Notes: generated by a model not told the origin, from the sequence alone. A stretch of 38,026 nucleotides of DNA from an uncultured Lachnospiraceae bacterium (GCA_910585215.1 CAJUDQ010000031.1:1-38026), one strand, 5' to 3'. Shown: positions 6,667-15,301, numbered from the stretch's first letter. A program made the numbers and translations.

Positions 6667-7485
6667 ATGGTGACAAAAATAGTTTGCAATTTTAATTTGA
6701 GCCAGGTCTGCCGTTCCGGCCAGTGTTTTCGTATGAGTGAGAGAGAAGACGGCAGATTTGCCGTGATTGCAGGAAACCGTTATCTTGAGGTATGGCAGGA
6801 TAAAGAGCAGTGTTATTTTGACTGTGAGGATACAGAGTTTGAAACATTCTGGAAACATTATTTTGACTTGGACGAGGATTATGGAAGTTATATAAATCAG
6901 ATATCGACAGAAGATGTCTATTTAAAGACAGCAGCAGATTTTGGAAGCGGAATCCGTATTCTGCAGCAGGATTTATGGGAGATGATTGTCTCTTTTTTAA
7001 TTTCTCAGCAAAATAACATTACACGAATCAGGAGATGTATTCAGAATATATGTGAAGCATACGGGAAACAGCAGAAAAACAAAAGGGGAACTTATTATTC
7101 TTTTCCGGAACCGGAGATATTGGCGGTACTTGATGAGGAGGACTTAAAAGCATGCAATCTGGGGTATCGCAGTAAATATGTAGTTCGAACTGCCAAAAAT
7201 ATTGCAGAGCATAAACCGGATTTGGAGAAGATTTCAAAAATGTCCTATCTTGCAGCCAGAAATGAGCTGTTAAAGCTCTACGGAGTGGGTGAAAAAGTGG
7301 CGGATTGTATCTGTCTGTATGCACTGCATAAGCTTCAGGCATTTCCGGTTGACACACATATTCGTCAGGCAATGGAAAAACATTATAAACAGGGGTTTCC
7401 AGCAGACAGATATGAGGGCTTTCAGGGAGTTTTACAGCAGTATATTTTTTATTATGAATTATATGGAAAACAGGCATTTAAATAA
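6667..7485 (+). CDS. 8-oxoguanine DNA glycosylase/AP lyase, OGG1-like
   Basis: The enzyme should remove 8-oxoguanine from DNA and nick the abasic site in base-excision repair. An OGG_N domain comes first (FNLSQVCRSGQCFRM, the conserved GQCFRW-type motif), then the HhH-GPD domain: LWEMIVSFLISQQNNITRIRR, the helix-hairpin-helix KLYGVGEKVADCICLYAL with the Schiff-base Lys210, and FPVDTHIRQAM with the catalytic Asp229. The length, 272 residues, is normal. I start at ATG 6667 because AAAGGA ends 10 bases before it and the likely promoter would begin transcription after the alternative ATG at 6628 (which would give 285 residues). It appears to be a single-gene unit. Confidence 0.85.
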   Translation: MVTKIVCNFNLSQVCRSGQCFRMSEREDGRFAVIAGNRYLEVWQDKEQCYFDCEDTEFETFWKHYFDLDEDYGSYINQISTEDVYLKTAADFGSGIRILQQDLWEMIVSFLISQQNNITRIRRCIQNICEAYGKQQKNKRGTYYSFPEPEILAVLDEEDLKACNLGYRSKYVVRTAKNIAEHKPDLEKISKMSYLAARNELLKLYGVGEKVADCICLYALHKLQAFPVDTHIRQAMEKHYKQGFPADRYEGFQGVLQQYIFYYELYGKQAFK

Positions 7486-7647
7486 AAAGGAAAAGCCGGA
7501 AGTTATCATAGAAACAAAGTTGTTTGAACCTCTCATGACTAAAGTCACGAATGTTCTTGACACATCTCATAGAAAATTATCCAAAAAATAAATTTTTCAT
7601 AGAAAAGTTTATAAAATAAATATAAATCTAAATGGAAGGAAAAGGTT

Positions 7648-9003
7648 ATGAAAAGAGAAAACTTTAAATCAAGGCTTGGCTTTATCCTGATTTCTGCAGG
7701 ATGTGCCATTGGAATTGGAAATGTATGGAAATTTCCATATGTAACAGGACAAAATGGAGGAGGAATTTTTGTATTATTTTACCTGTTGTTTCTAATTGCA
7801 TTGGGGGTTCCGGTAATGACCATGGAATTTGCCGTCGGGCGTGCGAGCAGAAAGAGTGTTATTGAATGTTATCAGACATTGGAAAAGCCAGGGAGTAAAT
7901 GGCATTTACATGGTTATGTTGCCATGATTGGAAACTATATGCTGATGATGTTTTATACTACCGTGTCAGGATGGATGCTCAGTTATTTTTACCGTTTTGT
8001 GAAAAATGATTTTGCCGGAGTCACACCGGAGGAAACAGCGGGGAAATTTTCTCATATGCTGGAGGACCCTGTGAGCATGACCTTCTGGATGGCAGTAATT
8101 GTAATAGGGGGATTTCTTATCTGTTCTTTTGGACTTCAGGGTGGAGTAGAAAAAATCAGCAAGCCAATGATGATTGGACTTCTTGCTTTAATTGTGATTC
8201 TGGCAGTAAACAGTATTATGCTGGAAGGAGGAGCAGAAGGATTAAAATTTTATCTGATTCCCGACTGGAAGAAGGTAGAGGAAGTAGGACTTTTCAATGT
8301 AATTATTGCCGCATTAAATCAATCCTTTTTTACGCTTAGCCTTGGTATTGGAGCTATGGAAATCTTTGGAAGTTATATGAACAGAGACCGTACTCTTTTG
8401 GGAGAATCCTTAAGAATCAGTATATTAGATACCTTTGTGGCAATTGTTTCCGGTTTGATTATTTTTCCGGCGTGCTTTGCTTATGGAGTAGACCCGAAGG
8501 CAGGACCGGAATTAATCTTTATCACGCTTCCAAATGTATTTGCTGCCATGCCGGGTGGTCGTTTCTGGGGAAGTCTGTTTTTCCTGTTTATGACTTTTGC
8601 ATCTTTTTCAACCATTATTGCAGTGTTTGAAAATATTATTGCCTGCTGTATGGATAAATGGAAACTCAGCAGAAAAAAAGCTTCTTTCATAAATGGTATT
8701 ATTTTGTTGGCCGCTTCCATGCCGTGCGTACTGGGCTATAATGTCTGGAGCAGTTTTCAGCCGAGAGGTGAGGGCAGTGCAGTTCTTGATTTGGAAGATT
8801 TTATTGTCAGTAACCTGCTGTTGCCGATTGGTTCCCTTATTTTCCTGCTGTTTTGTGTTACAAAATGGGGCTGGGGATTTGACAACTATTTGGAAGAGGC
8901 AAACAGCGGTGAAGGTATTAAATTCCCAAGAATATTGAAAGGATATGTTACATATGTGATTCCTTGCATTATTATTATCATTCTTATCTTGGGGTTGAAA
9001 TAG
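7648..9003 (+). CDS. Sodium-dependent transporter of the NSS (SNF/LeuT-MhsT) family
   Basis: A 451-residue membrane protein with about 11 helices, the usual count for bacterial NSS transporters. It should import an amino acid with sodium. Helix 1 carries GCAIGIGNVWKFPYVTGQNG, the unwound sodium- and substrate-binding segment. Helix 6 has FFTLSLGIGAMEIFGSY, and helix 8 has ASFSTIIAVFENIIACCMD with the sodium-site Ser/Thr residues. The cytoplasmic N-terminal Arg of the gate is present (SRLGFI). GGAAGGAAAAGG precedes the ATG. Substrate specificity (often aromatic or branched amino acids) is not evident. The 162-base upstream gap holds three TCATAGAAA copies but no clear promoter. Confidence 0.88.
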   Translation: MKRENFKSRLGFILISAGCAIGIGNVWKFPYVTGQNGGGIFVLFYLLFLIALGVPVMTMEFAVGRASRKSVIECYQTLEKPGSKWHLHGYVAMIGNYMLMMFYTTVSGWMLSYFYRFVKNDFAGVTPEETAGKFSHMLEDPVSMTFWMAVIVIGGFLICSFGLQGGVEKISKPMMIGLLALIVILAVNSIMLEGGAEGLKFYLIPDWKKVEEVGLFNVIIAALNQSFFTLSLGIGAMEIFGSYMNRDRTLLGESLRISILDTFVAIVSGLIIFPACFAYGVDPKAGPELIFITLPNVFAAMPGGRFWGSLFFLFMTFASFSTIIAVFENIIACCMDKWKLSRKKASFINGIILLAASMPCVLGYNVWSSFQPRGEGSAVLDLEDFIVSNLLLPIGSLIFLLFCVTKWGWGFDNYLEEANSGEGIKFPRILKGYVTYVIPCIIIIILILGLK

Positions 9004-9023
9004 TATTTTATATTATGATATTA

Positions 9024-9057
9024 CAGTGGTGATTCTATTTATATGGAATTGCCACTG
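9024..9057 (+). terminator. Hairpin after the NSS transporter gene
   Basis: A 12-pair stem with two G-U pairs (9024-9035 with 9046-9057) lies 20 bases after the stop. It lacks a T-run, so it may be a weak terminator or an RNA-stabilising structure. Confidence 0.4.
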
Positions 9058-9120
9058 CGAATATAGATTTATAGCATTACAGGTATTTTGCTTTTTTGCT
9101 TAAAATAAAAAATAAAGTGC

Positions 9121-9149
9121 TTGCAAAATACAGTTGAATATGGTAATAT
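9121..9149 (+). promoter_or_regulatory. Promoter of the tRNA operon
   Basis: TTGCAA (9121-9126), a 17-base spacer and TAATAT (9144-9149) lie about 60 bases before the first tRNA. The -35 box lies in the left arm of a 10-base inverted repeat (9122-9131 with 9156-9165). Confidence 0.6.
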
Positions 9150-9208
9150 ACTAACGTATTTTGCAGCGGGTATTTCAATACTATGAAATAGTCTGGTTTT
9201 TATCAAAG

Positions 9209-9280
9209 GGCTCCGTGGTCAAGCGGTTAAGACATCGCCCTTTCACGGCGGTAACACGGGTTCGATTCCCGTCGGAGTCA
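9209..9280 (+). tRNA. tRNA-Glu (UUC)
   Basis: A 72-base cloverleaf. The acceptor GGCTCCG pairs with CGGAGTC, with discriminator A. The anticodon loop CTTTCAC (9240-9246) gives TTC at 9242-9244, and the T loop GGTTCGATTCC is present. CCA is not encoded. Confidence 0.97.
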
Positions 9281-9299
9281 TTGAGCTGTATAAATAATC

Positions 9300-9373
9300 G
9301 GACCTTTAGCTCAGTTGGTTAGAGCAACCGGCTCATAACCGGTCGGTCCAGGGTTCGAGTCCCCGAAGGTCCA
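9300..9373 (+). tRNA. tRNA with CAU anticodon (elongator Met, or lysidine-modified Ile2)
   Basis: A 74-base cloverleaf with acceptor GGACCTT/AAGGTCC, anticodon stem ACCGG/CCGGT and loop CTCATAA. It is not an initiator, lacking the GGG/CCC anticodon-stem signature. The GGACCTT acceptor resembles Firmicutes Ile2 genes as I recall them, so Met and Ile2 stay open. CCA is not encoded. Confidence 0.93.
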
Positions 9374-9387
9374 CTAAAAAAGAAAAT

Positions 9388-9461
9388 GGCCCGATGGCTC
9401 AGCTGGTTAGAGCGCCGCCCTGTCACGGCGGAGGTCGTGGGTTCGAATCCCATTCGGGTCG
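9388..9461 (+). tRNA. tRNA-Asp (GUC)
   Basis: A 74-base cloverleaf with acceptor GGCCCGA/TCGGGTC, discriminator G, anticodon loop CTGTCAC giving GTC, and T loop GGTTCGAATCC. CCA is not encoded. Confidence 0.97.
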
Positions 9462-9515
9462 TTTATATGATATATTCATATAAAATGTCATATAAATGGC
9501 ACATCTTGCTTAAAA

Positions 9516-9601
9516 GCCGGCGTGGCGGAACAGGCAGACGCACAGGACTTAAAATCCTGCGGGACTAATCTCCCGTACCGGTTCGATTCCGGTCGCCGGC
9601 A
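9516..9601 (+). tRNA. tRNA-Leu (UAA)
   Basis: An 86-base class II tRNA with a long variable arm (CGGGACTAATCTCCCG region). The acceptor is GCCGGCG/CGCCGGC with discriminator A. The anticodon loop CTTAAAA gives TAA. It is the last gene of the tRNA operon. Confidence 0.97.
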
Positions 9602-9637
9602 TTCAAAACTAAGAATTTTTTGTCTGATATCAGCTAA

Positions 9638-9697
9638 TTTCACAAACAAAGAACTGTCCTGTAGCAATTGTTACAGGACAGTTCTTTGTTTGTGAAA
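9638..9697. terminator. Very long hairpin, bidirectional terminator
   Basis: A perfect 26-pair stem (9638-9663 with 9672-9697), extended by a G-U and a C-G pair, closes a four-base AATT loop. It sits between the plus-strand tRNA operon and a minus-strand gene. There is no T-run outside the stem, but each arm ends in a CTTTGTTTGTG stretch, so either strand could terminate. Confidence 0.75.
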
Positions 9698-9721
9698 AAT
9701 ATAAAAATGATAGTTTTACAA

Positions 9722-9781
9722 TTGGAAGGTATTGAGATACGTTATTCAACATTGGAAGGTATCGAAATATCATTATTTGGC
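9722..9781 (-). repeat. 30-base tandem duplication across the 3' end of the unknown gene
   Basis: TTGGAAGGTAT(T/C)GA(G/A)ATA occurs at about 9722 and 9752, 30 bases apart. It duplicates the last codons (ISIPSN) of the minus-strand gene. The outer copy lies in frame just past the stop and still reads RISIPSN, so the stop now cuts off a repeat. Confidence 0.6.
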
Positions 9782-10215
9782 CCGCCTATCTGGTCAATAT
9801 CGGGAATTTTCTCACCTTTTATAGCTGTGCGCGTCACTACTTTGATACCATCTATCATTACTGTGGTTTCCAGATAAGTAATTCCGTTAATTGTCACAAT
9901 TTTTTGTGTAGCTTCATTTTTTTCCTCTGAATCCTCATTTTCTTTTGAGAGCAGTTTCTTTACTGATTTATTCATGGATTCAGATTCCTGAGAGGTATTG
10001 ATATCCAATGATTCAGCTTTTGATTTCTGTATAATTTTCAGAATATCATTATAATTATCACATGGAATCACTGTACCGGAAGAAACTTCAGATGCTGTAT
10101 AACTGTCCCGCTGCCCATCCGCTGCTTTAAAAGCATCGGAAGAAGTGTCCATAATTTTTGGAGATGGTGTAAATGCACCGATAGAACTTAAATACTCATC
10201 AACTTTTAATGACAT
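9742..10215 (-). CDS. Hypothetical protein, uncharacterised
   Basis: A 157-residue soluble protein with no signal peptide or membrane segment. The middle (about residues 65-110) is charged and likely helical, rich in Lys, Glu and Ser. A short beta-like segment follows (IVTINGITYLETTVMIDGIKVVTRTAIKG). I do not recognise a family. A good ribosome site (GAAAGGCGG) precedes the ATG. It lies 69 bases downstream of the chemoreceptor gene on the same strand, so it may be co-transcribed. The C-terminus is the point of a 30-base tandem duplication. Confidence 0.6.
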   Translation of the reverse strand: MSLKVDEYLSSIGAFTPSPKIMDTSSDAFKAADGQRDSYTASEVSSGTVIPCDNYNDILKIIQKSKAESLDINTSQESESMNKSVKKLLSKENEDSEEKNEATQKIVTINGITYLETTVMIDGIKVVTRTAIKGEKIPDIDQIGGPNNDISIPSNVE

Positions 10216-10284
10216 GATTTACCGCCTTTCTATTTTTTGTCAATTATGTATCTGCTCATTATATCGGAATATCAGAGGAAATAT

Positions 10285-12015
10285 TTAGATTTGTTTAAAC
10301 TTTTTCACTTCAGCAGACAGTAAGTCGGCAATCCGTTGATTGTTCTCTGTCTCTGTCTTAATGGCAGAAATTGCGTCTACCAGTGAATTGGTATTTTCCG
10401 CTGCATCGGTGACACCCTGAGCACTTTCATCTACCGCAATATTGATACCATCAATGCTGTCAGATATGTCAGACATAGTGCTTTCAAGTTCCTGAGCATT
10501 CTGGTTAAAGTGAATCATTAAATTGTCGACATCATCGGCATCCTTGCTGTACTGAACGGCAACGTCTACAAATTCATCAAAATCCTTTAAAATATCAGTA
10601 TTTACATACTTAAGCATATCATCCGCATTTTGAGCAAGTGTATTTACAGCATCTGTAACAGCTATGCTGATAGTCTGAATATTATTTGCAGCTGTTTTGC
10701 TGTCATTGGCAAGAGTTCCGATTTGCTCTGCAACTACAGCAAAGCCTTTGCCTGCTTCGCCTGCTCTTGCAGCTTCAATAGAAGCATTTAATGCAAGAAG
10801 GTTTGTCTGGCTTGTTATATTTAAAATCTGTTCTACCAGTTCGCCGATTTGTTCTACATTTCGGCTGTTTTGAATGGATTCCTTTAGAATTTTCTGCTTT
10901 TCTTCTACCATTTTGGTAGTGGCTTCCATATTTGCAGTGGTTTTTTTGCTGATTTGATTGGCTCTTTCTTTGATATTCTGTGCAAGATTGGCCCCGCCAT
11001 CTGCATTTTCACGCATTTTTTTAACAGAATCAAGTACATTCTGGGAATTTGTTGTAATCTGTTCTACAGTGGCGGCTACCTCTTCCATAGTGGCAGAAAG
11101 CTCTTCCATAGATGCTGAGACAGAATTGGCATTTTCATTTGATTCCTTTACGCTCACGCTCATATTTGCAGCAGAATCAGACAGATACAGAGAATCTTCC
11201 TGAATCGTTTTTATAATTTTCTGCAGTTCTCCAATAAATATATTAATACCATTTACAAGCTGTCCAACCTCATCTTTTGTTGTAACTTTAATCCGTTCTG
11301 TAAGATTTCCATTATTGTTATTAATATCCTGAGTAATTTTTTTCAGGCTTTTGTTTGCTCTGGTAGTAGGGCGAACAACAGATATGGAAAGGTAGACAAT
11401 TGACAAAGCGGAAATAACAATAAATATCAACAGCAGAGTGATAGCTACATTTGTACGGGAGTTTATCTGCTCGTGCATTTTTTCCGTAATTTCGTTGACA
11501 TTATTACTGAGGCAGTCTTCATACGCAGATTCATGGTTGTCAACATCAACGGAAACTGTGTAAATCTCATTGCTGGCAGCAACGGCGCCTTCTTTGTCTC
11601 CGGAGGTATAACAGTTGGCAACCTCCTGAGCTTTTTTCTGAAGTGTTGTCAGAGAATCATAGTATGTCTGATAAGTCTTCTGCAAATCTTCATTTCCTGT
11701 TTTTTTGCAAAGTGCAAGTACTGCGGATTTTGTAATATCCAGTCTGTTTACAATGGCTGACATGGAGCCTGCAACACTTGTGGAAGTATCTTCATTTGTG
11801 CTCGATACAATCAGATTGGTATACAGCTTGCAGGTCTGGCTGTATTTTACAAGAGTGTTTCCATAAGCTTCAAGCTGCAGATAATAGTCTGAAATTGTTT
11901 TCGCAGACTTTGAAAGTTCGCCGACAGAATATGAATTTATCGTAGTAGTTGCTATAAATACAATAGTTAAAAGTAGTACTATGGTAAGAATTTTAATACC
12001 GATTTTTTTTCTCAT
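10285..12015 (-). CDS. Methyl-accepting chemotaxis protein, transmembrane
   Basis: A 576-residue chemoreceptor of standard topology. Helix 1 is at about residues 6-27, an all-helical extracellular sensor (four-helix-bundle type) follows to about 190, and helix 2 is at about 193-215. Next comes a HAMP domain starting VVRPTTRANKSLKKI, then a long coiled-coil signalling domain with the hairpin tip QTNLLALNASIEAARAGEAGKGFAVVAEQIGTLA, the site for CheA/CheW binding. I use ATG 12015, with AGGAGAG 8 bases upstream; an extended frame would need a TTG at 12021. No che or flagellar genes lie in this window, so its partners are elsewhere, or it may serve another pathway. The ligand is unknown. Confidence 0.93.
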   Translation of the reverse strand: MRKKIGIKILTIVLLLTIVFIATTTINSYSVGELSKSAKTISDYYLQLEAYGNTLVKYSQTCKLYTNLIVSSTNEDTSTSVAGSMSAIVNRLDITKSAVLALCKKTGNEDLQKTYQTYYDSLTTLQKKAQEVANCYTSGDKEGAVAASNEIYTVSVDVDNHESAYEDCLSNNVNEITEKMHEQINSRTNVAITLLLIFIVISALSIVYLSISVVRPTTRANKSLKKITQDINNNNGNLTERIKVTTKDEVGQLVNGINIFIGELQKIIKTIQEDSLYLSDSAANMSVSVKESNENANSVSASMEELSATMEEVAATVEQITTNSQNVLDSVKKMRENADGGANLAQNIKERANQISKKTTANMEATTKMVEEKQKILKESIQNSRNVEQIGELVEQILNITSQTNLLALNASIEAARAGEAGKGFAVVAEQIGTLANDSKTAANNIQTISIAVTDAVNTLAQNADDMLKYVNTDILKDFDEFVDVAVQYSKDADDVDNLMIHFNQNAQELESTMSDISDSIDGINIAVDESAQGVTDAAENTNSLVDAISAIKTETENNQRIADLLSAEVKKFKQI

Positions 12016-12161
12016 ATGCAAGTCTCTCCTATCTCTACATAATTCATTTTTTTTATTATAGCACAGTTTTTATAAATTGAATATACCTTTTTTTAGATAA
12101 AATTAACAGATAAATGAAACGAAGGGATAAATATTTGGTAAATATTAATTAAAAATCATGC

Positions 12162-12190
12162 TTGACATATACCTCGCAGGGGTATATTAT
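12162..12190 (+). promoter_or_regulatory. Copper-operon promoter with CsoR-type operator
   Basis: TTGACA (12162-12167), a 17-base spacer and TATTAT (12185-12190). The spacer is filled by an inverted repeat TATACC-N7-GGTATA (12168-12186) of the type bound by CsoR repressors (TACC..GGTA half-sites with G/C in the centre). Repressor bound here would block the polymerase, and Cu(I) would release it. Confidence 0.8.
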
Positions 12191-12314
12191 ATAAAGTGCG
12201 TGATATTCGGGCAATCAGATAACTATAGGAATAGACTATGGAATTAGAAGAAAATTATGGAATTTTTTCAAACTTGGATAAAAAATAAAATATTGGAAAG
12301 AAGGTTATAATATT

Positions 12315-12635
12315 ATGGAAGAACTGAATTTGACAAATCAGGAAAATTGTTGTGGTAAAAGAACAAAGAGCCGCACACAGGAAGAATATAAGGACTTGAT
12401 AAATAGACTGAATCGTATAGAGGGTCAGGTTCGGGGAATCAAAAAAATGGTAGAACAGGATGCCTATTGTGTGGATATTCTTACACAGGTATCTGCAGCC
12501 AATGCGGCACTCCACAGTTTTAACAAGGTTTTGTTGGCAAACCATATCAGAACCTGTGTTGCAGAAAATGTAAAGAATGGAAATGAAGAGATTGTAGATG
12601 AGCTGGTAATGGTATTGCAGAAGCTTATGAAATGA
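12315..12635 (+). CDS. csoR: CsoR-family copper-sensing transcriptional repressor
   Basis: A 106-residue, all-helical DUF156/CsoR protein that should repress its own operon until it binds Cu(I). The DNA-contact helix block RLNRIEGQVRGIKKMVEQ is typical. The metal ligands C52, H77 and C81 have exactly the C-x24-H-x3-C spacing of B. subtilis CsoR (C45, H70, C74). The N-terminal extension has an extra CC pair (residues 12-13). AAGG lies 10 bases before the ATG. The stop (TGA) is followed 71 bases later by the preferred copA start. The operator at 12168-12186 supports self-regulation. Confidence 0.93.
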   Translation: MEELNLTNQENCCGKRTKSRTQEEYKDLINRLNRIEGQVRGIKKMVEQDAYCVDILTQVSAANAALHSFNKVLLANHIRTCVAENVKNGNEEIVDELVMVLQKLMK

Positions 12636-12706
12636 TATATCTTTATACAGTCCTGAAGAAAGGAAATTTTAAAATCGAGTATTTCCAGAAAGGAGCAGAT
12701 GAACAA

Positions 12707-15301
12707 ATGGAAGAATATAAAGTAACTGGCATGAGTTGTGCCGCCTGCAGCAGCCATGTAGAAAAGGCGGTTGCAAAGGTGCAGGGAGTAGACAATGTAG
12801 CTGTCAGCCTTTTGACAAATTCTATGACAGTAGAAGGAAGTGCCAAAGAGCAGGATATTATTGCAGCAGTAGAAAAGGCCGGATATGGAGCTGTCAGGAA
12901 TCAGGCAGACGCAAAAAGCCAAAGCGGGAACAGCAGTACGGATATGGCCGAGCTGGAAAATAAGGAAACCGGACATTTAAGAAAGCGCCTGATTGCGTCT
13001 GTGGTGGTTTTGCTTCCTCTGATGTATCTTTCCATGGGATATATGATGTGGAACTGGCCGGTTCCTGAAATATTGAAAAACAATTACCTTGCGATAGGTC
13101 TGATTCAGCTTTTATTGACAATTTTTATTATGATAATTAATCAGAAGTTCTTTATCAGTGGTTTTTTGAGTGCCGTTCATCGGGCGCCAAATATGGATAC
13201 ACTTGTGGCACTCGGTGCAGGAGCTTCTTTCCTGTACAGCACTTATGCATTATTTGCAATGACACATGCAGTTACAAAAGGCAATGCAGAGCAGGCTATG
13301 CATTATATGCATGAATTTTATTTTGAGTCTGCAGCAATGATACTTACTCTTATTACTCTGGGAAAAATGCTTGAGGCTTTCTCAAAGGGAAAAACTACAG
13401 ATGCGTTGAAAAGTCTGATAAAGCTGTCACCAAAAAGCGCGGTTATTCTTAAAAATGGAAAAGAAGTAAAAGTTCCCATTGAAGAGGTTCAGCCAGGAGA
13501 TATTTTTGTTGTCCGTCCGGGGGAACATATTCCGGTAGATGGAACCGTGATAGAGGGCACAAGTGCGGTAAATGAGGCTGCATTGACAGGTGAAAGTATT
13601 CCGGCAGACAAGACAAAAGGTGATACAGTATCTGCTGCCACAGTCAATCAGTCAGGGTTTTTAAAATGCAAAGCTGTCAGAGTTGGTGAAAATACAGCGC
13701 TGTCACAGATTATCCGTATGGTAAGAGAGGCATCCTCCACAAAGGCCCCAATTGCAAAAGCGGCAGATAAGGTATCAGGAGTGTTTGTTCCAGTGGTAAT
13801 TCTGATTGCAGCATTGACAATTTTTTTATGGCTTTTTGCGGGAAAAGAAATCGGATTTGCGCTCGCAAGAGGAATTTCGGTACTTGTAATCAGTTGTCCC
13901 TGTGCTCTGGGGCTTGCTACTCCGGTTGCAATTATGGTGGGAAACGGAATGGGGGCGAAAAATGGTATTCTGTTTAAAAATGCTGTCTCGCTTGAGGAAA
14001 CCGGAAAAGCACAGATTGCGGCATTAGATAAAACCGGAACGATTACAAAGGGAGAGCCGGTAGTAACAGATATTCTTCCAGCAGAAACAGTATCCGAATA
14101 TGAATTGTTGCATATGGCTTTTTTGTTGGAAAAAAAGAGTGAACATCCTCTGGCCAAGGCAATTGTAAACTATGCAGAAACACAGCAGGGAATATCACAA
14201 AAAGAGAGACAACAAAGGGTTTCTGAAGAAGTACAGGGGTTTTCGGCTTCTGCCGGAAACGGGCTGAGTGCAGAATTAAATGGGGAAAAGCTGATTGGCG
14301 GAAAAAGAGAGTATGTGGAAAAAGAAGCTGATATTTCGGAACGGATAGTTCTGACTGCAGAAGAATTGGCAAATCAGGGAAAAACGCCATTGTTTTTTGC
14401 AAAAAATGGAAAGTTTTATGGGATAATTGCCGTAGCAGATGTTGTAAAGGAAGACAGCAGAGAAGCGGTTTTGCGTTTAAAGGAGATGGGGATTCGGGTA
14501 GTTATGCTGACTGGAGACAATGAAAAGACAGCAAAGGCAGTGGGCAGTCAGTCCGGTGTAGATGAAGTAGTAGCAAATGTATTGCCGGACGGAAAAGAGG
14601 AAGCCATAAAAAAGCTCAAGGAGCAGGGAAAAACAATTATGGTAGGAGACGGTATAAACGATGCACCTGCGCTTACAAGGGCAGATATCGGAATTGCAAT
14701 TGGTGCAGGGACTGATGTGGCAATTGATGCGGCTGATGTGGTTCTGATGAAAAACAGTTTGTATGATGCCTACAAGGCAATCAGGCTTAGCAAGGCAGTT
14801 TTGAGAAATATTCATGAAAATTTATTCTGGGCATTTATATATAATGTAATTGGTATTCCACTGGCAGCAGGTGTATGGATTCCGGTTTTTGGCTGGAAGT
14901 TGAATCCGATGTTTGGAGCCGCGGCAATGAGTTTGTCGAGTTTTTGCGTAGTAATGAATGCCTTGAGATTAAATTTATTTAAAGTAAATGCAGCAAATAT
15001 AGAAGCGGACAGCTTCAGGGAAAGTGTAACGCCTGAATATGCATTAAAAGAACAGGCATATAACACGGAAAAGGAGATTAAAATGGCAGAATTGACAAAG
15101 GTAATTGAGATTAAGGGAATGATGTGCGGACATTGTGAGGCACATGTAAAAAAAGCGCTGGAAGAACTTTCAGAGGTAGTCAGGGCAGAGGTAAGCCACG
15201 AAAAAGGCACAGCGGTTGTGACTTTAAATACACAGATAGAGGATGAAAAGCTGAGAAAAGCAGTAGAAGAGCAGGAATATGAGGTAGTGAGGATTCAGTA
15301 A
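12707..15301 (+). CDS. copA: Copper-exporting P1B-type ATPase CopA with fused C-terminal CopZ-like domain
   Basis: An 864-residue Cu(I) pump that uses ATP to move copper out across the membrane. In order: N-terminal HMA domain (GMSCAACS, Cys11/Cys14), membrane helices, actuator TGES loop (LTGESIPADK), the CPC metal site in helix 6 (C397-P-C399), phosphorylation motif DKTGT at Asp441, HP and GDGINDAP motifs, and final helices with the NA...Y / M..S metal residues. After the last helix comes a linker and a second HMA domain with C807-G-H-C810. A fused C-terminal chaperone domain is unusual, since CopZ is normally separate. I use ATG 12707 (AAGGAG 11 bases upstream); an in-frame ATG at 12632 overlaps the csoR stop but lacks a ribosome site. 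Confidence 0.93.
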   Translation: MEEYKVTGMSCAACSSHVEKAVAKVQGVDNVAVSLLTNSMTVEGSAKEQDIIAAVEKAGYGAVRNQADAKSQSGNSSTDMAELENKETGHLRKRLIASVVVLLPLMYLSMGYMMWNWPVPEILKNNYLAIGLIQLLLTIFIMIINQKFFISGFLSAVHRAPNMDTLVALGAGASFLYSTYALFAMTHAVTKGNAEQAMHYMHEFYFESAAMILTLITLGKMLEAFSKGKTTDALKSLIKLSPKSAVILKNGKEVKVPIEEVQPGDIFVVRPGEHIPVDGTVIEGTSAVNEAALTGESIPADKTKGDTVSAATVNQSGFLKCKAVRVGENTALSQIIRMVREASSTKAPIAKAADKVSGVFVPVVILIAALTIFLWLFAGKEIGFALARGISVLVISCPCALGLATPVAIMVGNGMGAKNGILFKNAVSLEETGKAQIAALDKTGTITKGEPVVTDILPAETVSEYELLHMAFLLEKKSEHPLAKAIVNYAETQQGISQKERQQRVSEEVQGFSASAGNGLSAELNGEKLIGGKREYVEKEADISERIVLTAEELANQGKTPLFFAKNGKFYGIIAVADVVKEDSREAVLRLKEMGIRVVMLTGDNEKTAKAVGSQSGVDEVVANVLPDGKEEAIKKLKEQGKTIMVGDGINDAPALTRADIGIAIGAGTDVAIDAADVVLMKNSLYDAYKAIRLSKAVLRNIHENLFWAFIYNVIGIPLAAGVWIPVFGWKLNPMFGAAAMSLSSFCVVMNALRLNLFKVNAANIEADSFRESVTPEYALKEQAYNTEKEIKMAELTKVIEIKGMMCGHCEAHVKKALEELSEVVRAEVSHEKGTAVVTLNTQIEDEKLRKAVEEQEYEVVRIQ
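15071..15301 (+). other. Internal translation start: possible free CopZ-like chaperone
   Basis: Inside copA, AAGGAG (15071-15076) stands 6 bases before an in-frame ATG (15083-15085). Translation from there would give a 73-residue protein (MAELTKVIEIKGMMCGHCEA...), which is the size of CopZ and begins as a stand-alone CopZ would. The same mRNA could thus give a pump-chaperone fusion and a free chaperone. An older separate copZ gene whose upstream stop was lost is the simplest origin. Confidence 0.5.

Noticed and set aside
9386..9568. 60-residue ORF on the plus strand
   Set aside because: It runs through tRNA-Asp and into tRNA-Leu; the tRNA genes explain the sequence.
12238..12288. 16-codon leader ORF (MELEENYGIFSNLDKK) before csoR
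   Set aside because: AGGA is nearby, but nothing supports translation or attenuation: no hairpin and no codon run. Left as unproven.
13648..14157. 169-residue ORF opposite copA
   Set aside because: Antisense to a strongly conserved ATPase domain, with low-complexity composition and no start signals.
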